Below are positions 6,875 to 13,406 of a stretch of DNA of 13,929 nt, piece after piece (the first letter of the stretch is position 1; every line of letters begins with the position of its first letter). The notes below the pieces were generated by a model. It searched no databases and had not been told where the DNA came from. It saw nothing but the letters and a program-made list of their open reading frames with translations. Both the position numbers and the translations under genes were made by a program. Origin of the DNA: Bacteroidota bacterium. Lineage in GTDB: Bacteria; Bacteroidota; Bacteroidia; Flavobacteriales; Weeksellaceae. The DNA lies in contig JAFAAJ010000279.1 of NCBI GenBank assembly GCA_023426625.1, positions 1 through 13,929 of the forward strand. Reading direction: 5' to 3'.

Positions 6875-7393
6875 TTAATTGACTTTAGTAATCGGAACTT
6901 TAGAATCATCCAAATTAAAATATTTGATCACTGCATTATAATCGTTAAAATCTACTGCATCGGCATTTTTAGCTGCATCAGCTGGAACTAATACAATTCT
7001 AAATATTTGATTGTTTAAGAATTCATTTTTTTCTGAAGAAGACATGGTAGCTTGATCAAAATTCGCTTCAGTATAAATTTCTACTTTTTGAGTATTAAAC
7101 AAAAAGTTATAATCAAGTTCTCTACTATTTGATAAATAATAAGTTTTAGGCAGAAGTTGCCAAGCATTACTTGAACTTACATCTTTTCTATAGACTAAGA
7201 CTACATCGGTATTCAGAATAGTAATTGGTTCAATATGTGAATAGCCGTTCCCATTATTTAAAGTAACATTAACATCTCTCATCTGAGAAATCGTATCACT
7301 ACCTTCGTAAACTACATCATCATTATTATCATCACAGCTAAAAATGAATAAGCTTACAAAAGCTAAAAGTAAAAGTGGAAGATATTTTTTCAT
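6875..7393 (-). CDS. Small lipoprotein with probable surface-export signal
   Basis: The protein has 172 residues. A type II signal peptide of Leu-rich sequence ends in F-I-F-S-C20. The mature N-terminus is C20-D-D-N-N-D-D, an acidic run directly after the lipidated Cys. In Flavobacteriia and Bacteroides such acidic runs act as the lipoprotein export signal that sends lipoproteins to the cell surface, so surface exposure is likely. The mature part looks beta-rich (VNVTLNNGNG, TDVVLVYRKD, VEIYTEAN) with a helical C-terminus. I do not recognise a characterised family. The gene stands alone between a convergent terminator and a 115-bp divergent spacer. I could not find a convincing promoter for it. 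Confidence 0.75.
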   Translation of the reverse strand: MKKYLPLLLLAFVSLFIFSCDDNNDDVVYEGSDTISQMRDVNVTLNNGNGYSHIEPITILNTDVVLVYRKDVSSSNAWQLLPKTYYLSNSRELDYNFLFNTQKVEIYTEANFDQATMSSSEKNEFLNNQIFRIVLVPADAAKNADAVDFNDYNAVIKYFNLDDSKVPITKVN

Positions 7394-7459
7394 TGTTAAT
7401 AAGTTTAGTTTATTATTGATTAGACGTATTCAAAACATATACCAAAAAACTTAAAAACT

Positions 7460-7492
7460 TTGTTTATCCTGATTTTTTTAATTGTATTTTTG
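7460..7492 (+). promoter_or_regulatory. Bacteroidota-type promoter for the GH3-bshA unit
   Basis: TTG at 7460-7462 (TTTG from 7459) and TATTTTTG at 7485-7492 match the -33/-7 consensus with a 22-base spacer, at the long end of the accepted range. The predicted start near 7499 leaves about 10 bases before the ATG at 7509. This favours ATG 7509 over the in-frame ATG at 7482, which would lie inside the promoter. Confidence 0.6.
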
Positions 7493-7508
7493 TTCTTATT
7501 CAAAAATT

Positions 7509-9239
7509 ATGAACAAAATAGTTTACACTTCCCTACTCGTATTCTTTTTTATCAGTTCGAAAATAGCGGCTCAGTATCAACCTAAAAACCTTTCGCAGGC
7601 TGATCTGAACAGAGCACAGCAATGGGTTGACAAAACATATCAATCGCTTTCCCAAGATGAAAAGTTGGGACAATTATTTATTGTGGCACTTTATACAAAT
7701 AAAGACGAAAACCACATCAATCAGGTAAGGAATATTGTTGTAAACGAAAAAATAGGAGGTTTGATCCTTATGCAGGACGATGCAGCAAGAGAGATCAATC
7801 TGGTAAATGAATTTCAGGAAAAGTCTAAAGTCCCTTTAATGATCGGAATGGATGCAGAATGGGGCGTATTCCAGAGGATCGCAACGGCTCATAAATTTCC
7901 TTGGGCAATGACTTTGGGAGCAATTCAGGATAAAAATTTAATTTATCAGATGGCTTCAAAAATTGCTGAAGATTGCAAAAGAATGGGAATTAATTGGGAT
8001 TTTGCTCCCGTTGTGGATGTAAATACCAATCCTAACAATCCTATTATCGGAAACAGAAGCTTCGGATCAGAAGTCAATAATGTTATCAGTTCAGCATTAT
8101 CATATTCCAATGGCTTACAGGATAATAATATTCTTGCTGCCATCAAGCATTTCCCGGGACATGGTGACACCAATACAGATTCACACCTTGACCTGCCGGT
8201 TGTTTCCCATCATTTAGACAGGCTTAACAATATTGAGATTGCACCTTTTAAAGCATTGATGAATAAAGGAATCGGAGGTGTTATGGTTGCTCATTTATAT
8301 GTTCCTGCTTTAGAATCAGGGAAAGGAATTCCTGCCTCTGTTTCAAAAAATATTGTAACAGGTTTGTTAAAGGAAAAATTAGGCTACAAAGGTTTGATTA
8401 TCACCGATGCCCTGAATATGGGAGCAGTTGCCAACAAATATCAACCGGGAGAACTGGATGCACTGGCTTTCAAAGCAGGAAATGATATTATGCTTTTCTC
8501 ACAGGGAGTTTCAGAAGGAAAAAAATTAATACAGAAAGCCATTGATAACGGTGAAATTTCACAATCCAGAGTTGAAGAAAGTGTAAAGAAAATTCTGCTG
8601 ACCAAATATTTCTTAGGGTTGGATAAATACACCGCTAATAATCCGGAAAACATCAATACTGATCTGAACAATGATACTCATAAAAAGTTGGTTCAAAACC
8701 TTTACTCCAATGCTTTAACATTATTAAAGGACGAGAAAAAACTTCTTCCTCTTGACTGTAAAAAAACTTACTATTATGTTCCGCTTGAAGAAGCTCCTTA
8801 CCAAACTTTCGCAGACCAACTGAATCTTGGAACAACAGTAATTGTGAAAAAGGCGAATGAAATTGGGACCATTCCACCCAACTCAACGGTGATCGTTGGA
8901 TTTCATAAGGATAATTCAACAGCGTATAAGCCTTATAAAATTTCATCAGAATCAAAAGCTGTCCTAACCACTTTGACAAAAAATCAGAACGTAATACTAA
9001 ATGTTTTCGGAAGCGCATACGCATTGAAAGACATTGACATTTCAAAAGTCTCAACCGTATTGGTTTCTTATGAGAACAATGAGGATTCTATGACCGCAAC
9101 AGCGAATGCTTTTAACGGAAAAACAAAAATCTGGGGAAGACTGCCTGTTTTGGTTAATGATAACCTGAAAGCAGGAATGGGTATTGATCTGAATACGTCT
9201 TCTGCCAATACAACAACATTTACAACATCAAAACAATAA
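7509..9239 (+). CDS. Secreted glycoside hydrolase family 3, NagZ-like beta-N-acetylhexosaminidase
   Basis: The enzyme should cleave terminal beta-N-acetylglucosamine, probably from peptidoglycan fragments. The 576-residue protein begins with a signal peptide (about residues 1-21, ending SKIAA), so it acts in the periplasm or outside. The GH3 N-terminal barrel spans about 25-390. It carries the NagZ signature KHFPGHGDT at 213-221 and the D224-S-H226 dyad, which serves as acid/base in the NagZ subgroup, plus the nucleophile D300 in ITDALNMG. A GH3 C-terminal alpha/beta domain follows (about 400-576), as in B. subtilis NagZ and unlike the short cytosolic E. coli enzyme. bshA starts 6 bases after the stop, so the two are probably co-transcribed. 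The natural substrate is inferred; chito-oligosaccharides remain possible. Confidence 0.87.
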   Translation: MNKIVYTSLLVFFFISSKIAAQYQPKNLSQADLNRAQQWVDKTYQSLSQDEKLGQLFIVALYTNKDENHINQVRNIVVNEKIGGLILMQDDAAREINLVNEFQEKSKVPLMIGMDAEWGVFQRIATAHKFPWAMTLGAIQDKNLIYQMASKIAEDCKRMGINWDFAPVVDVNTNPNNPIIGNRSFGSEVNNVISSALSYSNGLQDNNILAAIKHFPGHGDTNTDSHLDLPVVSHHLDRLNNIEIAPFKALMNKGIGGVMVAHLYVPALESGKGIPASVSKNIVTGLLKEKLGYKGLIITDALNMGAVANKYQPGELDALAFKAGNDIMLFSQGVSEGKKLIQKAIDNGEISQSRVEESVKKILLTKYFLGLDKYTANNPENINTDLNNDTHKKLVQNLYSNALTLLKDEKKLLPLDCKKTYYYVPLEEAPYQTFADQLNLGTTVIVKKANEIGTIPPNSTVIVGFHKDNSTAYKPYKISSESKAVLTTLTKNQNVILNVFGSAYALKDIDISKVSTVLVSYENNEDSMTATANAFNGKTKIWGRLPVLVNDNLKAGMGIDLNTSSANTTTFTTSKQ

Positions 9240-9245
9240 TAGATA

Positions 9246-10394
9246 ATGAAAATAGGCATACTTTGCTATCCAACATACGGAGGAAGCGGAATTGTAGCAA
9301 CAGAACTGGGAATGTCTCTTGCCAACAAAGGTTATGAGGTTCATTTCATCAGCTCTGCACTTCCGGCAAGACTGGATATCACCAATCCGAACATCTTTTT
9401 CCACAGAGTGAATGTTCAGACTTATCCTCTTTTCCAATATCAACCTTATGATATCGCATTAAGTTCCATGATCTATCGTGTGGTGAATCTTTATAAGCTT
9501 GATCTTCTCCACGCTCATTATGCCATTCCGTACGCTTACGCTGCATTCACAGCGAAACAAATGCTTCAGGAAGACAATAATGACATTCCGTTGGTAACAA
9601 CACTTCACGGTACAGATATTACCTTGGTTGGACAACATCCAAGCTACAAACATGCTGTAGAATTTTCTATCAACAAATCAGATGCAATTACTTCCGTTTC
9701 GGAAAGTCTTAAGAAGGACACTTTGCAGTTTTTCAACATCAAAAAAGACATTCAGGTGATTACCAATTTCATAGATAATTCGGAATTTGATGAATGTAAT
9801 GAATGCCAGAGAACACAATTCGCGAGTCCGGATGAAAAAATATTGATTCACGTTTCCAATCTACGTCCTGTAAAACGTGTGGAAGAGGTATTGCAGATCT
9901 TTAAAAATGTTCAGAAGATGGTAAAATCCAAGCTGATCATTATTGGAGAAGGTCCCGATATGGAAAAAATCAATCAGTTTTTGGAAGAAAACCCTGATCT
10001 CATCTCAAAAATCCGTCTTTTAGGAAAAGTAAATGACCTTTACAGGATCCTTCAGCTTTCGGATGTATTTTTGCTTCCTTCCGAGCAGGAAAGTTTTGGT
10101 TTGGCAGCTTTGGAAGCAATGGCAGCAAACACCCCTGTAATCAGCTCCAATGCGGGTGGGATTCCTGAAGTAAACATTCAGGGAGAGACAGGATATCTTG
10201 CAGAGATTGGCAATGTGGAAGCGATGAGCAACTACACCATCAAACTGCTTAGTAATGATAAACTTTTAGCCAAAATGAAAAAAAATGCGAAAGAACAGGC
10301 TATAAAATTCGATTTGAAAAACATTCTTCCTATTTATGAAGAAATGTATAGAACAACCATCAAAAACTTTAAAAAGGAGTTGTCGAAAGTATAA
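9246..10394 (+). CDS. bshA: N-acetyl-alpha-D-glucosaminyl L-malate synthase (bacillithiol biosynthesis)
   Basis: This family-4 glycosyltransferase of 382 residues transfers GlcNAc from UDP-GlcNAc to L-malate, the first step of bacillithiol, the low-molecular-weight thiol of Firmicutes and many Bacteroidota. The N-terminus KIGILCYPTYGGSGIVATELG is the BshA form of the GT4 donor loop. HGTDIT near 118-123 and the E282-x7-E290 motif (ESFGLAALE), followed by NTPVISSNAGGIPEV, complete the active site. Length matches B. subtilis BshA. A C-N-E-C pair near residue 183 is a small peculiarity of unknown meaning. The later enzymes BshB and BshC are not in this window. It follows the GH3 gene by 6 bases. 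Its stop codon lies inside an inverted repeat and promoter for the next gene. Confidence 0.9.
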   Translation: MKIGILCYPTYGGSGIVATELGMSLANKGYEVHFISSALPARLDITNPNIFFHRVNVQTYPLFQYQPYDIALSSMIYRVVNLYKLDLLHAHYAIPYAYAAFTAKQMLQEDNNDIPLVTTLHGTDITLVGQHPSYKHAVEFSINKSDAITSVSESLKKDTLQFFNIKKDIQVITNFIDNSEFDECNECQRTQFASPDEKILIHVSNLRPVKRVEEVLQIFKNVQKMVKSKLIIIGEGPDMEKINQFLEENPDLISKIRLLGKVNDLYRILQLSDVFLLPSEQESFGLAALEAMAANTPVISSNAGGIPEVNIQGETGYLAEIGNVEAMSNYTIKLLSNDKLLAKMKKNAKEQAIKFDLKNILPIYEEMYRTTIKNFKKELSKV

Positions 10395-10411
10395 CAGAAC
10401 TGTTATATTTG
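10380..10411 (+). promoter_or_regulatory. Bacteroidota-type promoter for the DUF2851 unit
   Basis: TTG at 10380-10382, a 21-base spacer and TATATTTG at 10404-10411 match the -33/-7 consensus. The -33 element is in the last codons of bshA. Transcription would start near 10418, only a few bases before the ATG at 10422, so the mRNA would be almost leaderless. Confidence 0.65.
10391..10406. promoter_or_regulatory. Operator-like inverted repeat inside the DUF2851 promoter
   Basis: ATAACAG at 10391-10397 and CTGTTAT at 10400-10406 are perfect inverted copies separated by AA. The dyad sits between the -33 and -7 elements and overlaps the -7 by three bases, a usual position for a repressor site. It also contains the bshA stop codon. 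As an RNA hairpin it would be weak (AT-rich with a tiny loop) and has no T-run, so a protein-binding site is the better reading. The binding protein is unknown. Confidence 0.45.
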
Positions 10412-10421
10412 TCTGACACTC

Positions 10422-11693
10422 ATGACGGAAAAATTACTTCAATATCTTTGGAACCATAAGGTTTTCAACAATTTTGACTTCAAGGATATTGAAGGAAATT
10501 CCGTTACGATCATAGATTTCGGGAAATGGAACAGAAATTCCGGCCCGGACTTCCTACTAGCAAAGATCAGGATCAACAACATGATCATTGCCGGAAATAT
10601 TGAACTTCACCTTAAATCCTCCGACTGGATTTTCCATCGTCATTCTCAGGATCCCAATTTCGAAAACGTTATTCTTTATGTTGTTTTTCATCATGATATT
10701 GAAATTGATGAACTCATAAACAAAAGTATTCCCACATTAGAATTAAAAAACTACATTGATCTGAATATCATCTCAAAATATGAAAAGCTGATCGGTGAAA
10801 ATCAATTTATCCCTTGCGAAAGCATTTTTAACAAGCATAAAATCCCGGTCTATTTTCATGAAGAAAACATTCTGAAAAAACTGGACGAGAAATCTGCAGA
10901 GCTTGAGGAAAGTTTAGAGAAATATAGAAATGATTTTGAAGCGGTTCTTTTCCACAGTCTGGCCTACTCTTTCGGCTTAACGGTGAATGCTTCTATCTTT
11001 AAGCAAATTGCAGAAAGTATAGATTTTAGCATCATTAATAAAATTCGTCAAAATAAATTTCAGTTGGAAGCATTATTATTTGGAATTTCCGGTTGGCTTA
11101 ATGATCCTGTGGATGAACAGATACAACTATGGAAAAGAGAATTTAATTTCATTCAGGTAAAATTTAAAATTCCGGATATAAAAATTTATCCTAAATTCTT
11201 AAGATTACGTCCGGCAAATTTCCCGACAATACGGTTATCACAATTAGCAGATCTTTATTCTCAACAAAATTTGTTTTCAAAGATCATGTCTGCGAAAAAT
11301 GCGGAAGAAATTGTTTCCGTTTTTGACAAAGTAAAAGCTTCCGAATACTGGAACGACCATTTCAATTTTGGAAAAATATCAAAAAGCACCAAACCTAAAA
11401 CGCTGAGCAAAGATTTTGTAGATCTTATCATTCTGAATACCGTTCTTCCGTTAAAATACATGTATCACAAATACCATAAGGAGGAAATTGCAGATGAGAT
11501 GATCCGGTTTTACAGCGGTATTTCGCCGGAAAAAAATTCCGTTATCAGTAATTGGAAAAAACTGGATTTGAAAATCACTAATGCTTTGGAAACCCAAAGT
11601 CTCATTTATCATTATAAAAATATGTGTGAAGAAAAAAATTGCTTAAATTGCAGCATTGGATTTAAATTTTTAAAAGAATCTTCAAATGCTTGA
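10422..11693 (+). CDS. DUF2851 family protein, function unknown
   Basis: This is a 423-residue cytoplasmic protein with no signal peptide or membrane segment. It matches the DUF2851 family, common in Bacteroidota. The conserved N-terminal block is NSGPDF (G41-P-D43-F), then GNIELHLKSSDW (E61, H63, K65, D68-W69), H72 and H74, then NVILYVV. The C-terminus carries C402-x4-C407-x2-C410, and a further Cys, C132, sits in PCES. An acidic/His cluster plus four cysteines hints at metal or Fe-S binding, possibly with a nuclease-like core, but no function is proven to my knowledge. The middle is helical and unremarkable. The gene has its own promoter and overlaps the PspC-domain gene by 8 bases, so it heads a three-gene unit. 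Confidence 0.85.
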   Translation: MTEKLLQYLWNHKVFNNFDFKDIEGNSVTIIDFGKWNRNSGPDFLLAKIRINNMIIAGNIELHLKSSDWIFHRHSQDPNFENVILYVVFHHDIEIDELINKSIPTLELKNYIDLNIISKYEKLIGENQFIPCESIFNKHKIPVYFHEENILKKLDEKSAELEESLEKYRNDFEAVLFHSLAYSFGLTVNASIFKQIAESIDFSIINKIRQNKFQLEALLFGISGWLNDPVDEQIQLWKREFNFIQVKFKIPDIKIYPKFLRLRPANFPTIRLSQLADLYSQQNLFSKIMSAKNAEEIVSVFDKVKASEYWNDHFNFGKISKSTKPKTLSKDFVDLIILNTVLPLKYMYHKYHKEEIADEMIRFYSGISPEKNSVISNWKKLDLKITNALETQSLIYHYKNMCEEKNCLNCSIGFKFLKESSNA

Positions 11694-11907
11694 CAACATC
11701 CGTCATAAAATGGAAAGAGAATGGTTTGGTGTACTTACCAGAACAGGAGCCAAATTGGGAATTCCTGTATCCAAACTGAGAGTTTTTTTCATCTATTCTA
11801 CCTTTGCTACGGCAGGTTTTTTCTTTCTGATCTATCTTGGATTAGCATTTATCCTTTGGATCAAAGATATTTTTATCACCAGAAGACCCAGCGTTTTTGA
11901 TCTATAA
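11686..11907 (+). CDS. Small PspC-domain membrane protein
   Basis: This 73-residue protein consists almost only of a PspC domain (about residues 14-66). RTGAKLGIPVSKLRVFFI is followed by one long hydrophobic segment (about 32-58) and a basic tail. In enterobacteria PspC is a membrane sensor of the phage-shock stress response that binds PspA/PspB. Stand-alone short PspC proteins in Bacteroidota have no established partner, and no pspA is near. The ATG at 11686 overlaps the end of the DUF2851 gene by 8 bases, which implies coupled translation. A later ATG at 11710 would still keep the domain but is less likely given the overlap pattern. Confidence 0.8.
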   Translation: MLDNIRHKMEREWFGVLTRTGAKLGIPVSKLRVFFIYSTFATAGFFFLIYLGLAFILWIKDIFITRRPSVFDL

Positions 11908-11910
11908 GCT

Positions 11911-12423
11911 ATGGAATTTCTACAGATTACTTCCCCTGATGATTACAGGGTACAGGAGATTTATGATTCTTACAGTTCCACTTTTCCTGAGGAAGAGAGA
12001 AGAGACTGGTATCAGTTTGTAGGACTTTTTACACATCCTAAGGTTAAAATAATTTCCGTTCTGCATGAAGCTCACAATATTGGTTACCTTATTATGTGGG
12101 AGTTGAGTCATCATGTATTTGTTGAACATTTTGAAGTCTTTTCTTCATTTCGCAATCAAAAATTCGGATCTCAGATTACTGGCTACTTATTTAAAAATTA
12201 CCCAAGAATTATTTTAGAAATTGAGCCTGAACATTTGGGTGATGATGCTAAAAGACGGTATGCCTTCTATCAGAAAAATGGGTTCAACCTTATTGATGAA
12301 ATGTATGTGCAGCCAAGCTATGGTGAAGGTAAAAAACCGGTTGAGTTGTGGTTATTAGCCAACTATTCCCCTGAAAACCTTAAAGACATCAAAGAAGAAA
12401 TTTACGATATCGTTTATCATTAA
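11911..12423 (+). CDS. GNAT family N-acetyltransferase
   Basis: This is a 170-residue cytoplasmic protein with the GNAT order of elements: an N-terminal segment with FPEEERRDW, strands with KIISVLHEAHNIGYLIMWEL, the strand HVFVEHFEVFSSFRNQKFGSQ that carries the acetyl-CoA loop (Q83-K-F-G86-S-Q88), then IILEIEP and the late FYQKNGFNLID motif. The loop differs slightly from Q/R-x-x-G-x-G/A, with Gln at the final position. Such proteins acetylate small molecules or protein amines; the substrate is not evident. It starts 3 bases after the PspC gene and ends the unit. No clear intrinsic terminator follows, only the repeat described next. Confidence 0.83.
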   Translation: MEFLQITSPDDYRVQEIYDSYSSTFPEEERRDWYQFVGLFTHPKVKIISVLHEAHNIGYLIMWELSHHVFVEHFEVFSSFRNQKFGSQITGYLFKNYPRIILEIEPEHLGDDAKRRYAFYQKNGFNLIDEMYVQPSYGEGKKPVELWLLANYSPENLKDIKEEIYDIVYH

Positions 12424-12467
12424 AAACATAAAAAAGACCGCTCAAAGACCAAATAATTTTTGTTTTT

Positions 12468-12552
12468 TTCCTTCTGACGAAGGAAGAATCTCATTGATAC
12501 TCAAAAAAACATTAGATTTTTCACTGCATTTCATTTCATTCAGAATGACACT
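12468..12552. repeat. Intergenic repeat with two inverted, REP/MITE-like arms
   Basis: The + strand arm starts with the hairpin TTCCTTC-TGAC-GAAGGAA (12468-12485) and runs on as GAATCTCATTG. The second arm, read on the minus strand from 12552 down to 12509, has CATTCTGAATGAAATG, then GCAGTGAAAAATCTAATG. The two arms share the order YTTCTGA, GAA-rich middle, RAATCT, ATTG/AATG. They face each other across an A-rich centre, so the whole can fold into one large imperfect hairpin. I recall CATTCTGA...GAATCT-type intergenic repeats as common in bacterial genomes. It lies between two convergent genes and may double as a terminator. The remaining intergenic bases on either side show nothing else. Confidence 0.55.
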
Positions 12553-12586
12553 TTGACAACAGCCTTCTCTTTTATAAGTCCTTAAA

Positions 12587-13321
12587 TTAATCGACTTCAT
12601 ATTCCAGCTTTATGGTGATACTTGCTTCCTTCTCTTTAGATGAAGTATTAAAAGTTCCTCCATAAGAATAATCTTCATTGGAATTCGGAGCTGTGATCTG
12701 GATCACGCCCATTGTGGCTTTCTTTAAATTTCCCAAACTGCTTCCTGAGTTTTCCGCAATTCTTTCTGCACGTTCTTTAGCATCTTTGGTCGCAGCCGCA
12801 ATCATTTCCTGCTTTACACTGGCTAGTTTTGTATAAAAATAATTCGGTGAAGAAGAAGTGAACTCTATTCCGCGATTAATAATTTCTGTAATATTTCTGG
12901 AAAGGTTTTCAATTTTAGCGACTTCTTTACTCTCAATCGAAACACGTTGTGTAAGATTATATCCTGAAAATTCTCCCTGTACATAATTGCCGTTGGCATC
13001 GTTATAACTTCGGAACTGTTTCTGAATATCCACCGAAGAAAAAACAATTTCGTTTTGCCTGATCCCTTTTGAAATAAGATAATCATTAATAATCTTTCGA
13101 TCTACCGCTAATTCGTCATAGGCTGATTTAAGATCAAAATTATTCTTCGAAAAACTTCCCGACCAGGTAATCAGGTCGGAAGTAAACTGCTTCGTTCCCA
13201 ATCCCGTTACCGAAATCGTGTTTTCAAATTTATTCCTGTTTTTAACAGCATTTCCCAGAAGTCCTAAACCTATAATAAAGCCAAGCGCAGCAATAGCAAT
13301 GGCTATGATATTTTTATTCAT
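12587..13321 (-). CDS. SIMPL domain-containing (DUF541) envelope protein
   Basis: This 244-residue protein has an N-terminal hydrophobic segment (about residues 4-24, IIAIAIAALGFIIGLGLLG) without a clear cleavage site, so it is probably a membrane-anchored periplasmic protein. The rest is a SIMPL/DUF541 domain: ISVTGLGTKQFTSDLITWSG at the start, YDELAVDRKIINDYLISKGI, then AATKDAKERAERIAENSGSSLGNL near 180-200, and a final ITIKLEYEVD strand. The family includes Brucella BP26 and other periplasmic oligomers; its biochemical role is unsettled. The gene is convergent with the GNAT gene. Upstream on its strand I see only a weak promoter candidate. Confidence 0.87.
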   Translation of the reverse strand: MNKNIIAIAIAALGFIIGLGLLGNAVKNRNKFENTISVTGLGTKQFTSDLITWSGSFSKNNFDLKSAYDELAVDRKIINDYLISKGIRQNEIVFSSVDIQKQFRSYNDANGNYVQGEFSGYNLTQRVSIESKEVAKIENLSRNITEIINRGIEFTSSSPNYFYTKLASVKQEMIAAATKDAKERAERIAENSGSSLGNLKKATMGVIQITAPNSNEDYSYGGTFNTSSKEKEASITIKLEYEVD

Positions 13322-13406
13322 AAAACTTGTGAATTTAACTGATTTTCAATTTTTAACGAAAGTACTACATCAATTATTATTCCAGATTTTAAGACTTTTT
13401 TAACAT

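Noticed and set aside
8653..9054. Minus-strand frame of 133 codons inside the GH3 gene
   Set aside because: It lies wholly inside a convincing GH3 coding region and has no domain or promoter signal.
12424..12485. Hairpin TTCCTTC-TGAC-GAAGGAA as a plain terminator for the GNAT gene
   Set aside because: The T-run precedes the hairpin on the plus strand and none follows it on either strand, so it does not fit an intrinsic terminator. The arm similarity points to a repeat element instead.
13357..13364. TACTTTCG (minus strand) as a promoter for the SIMPL gene
   Set aside because: It deviates from TAnnTTTG and has no TTG at the right distance, so it is kept only as a weak possibility.
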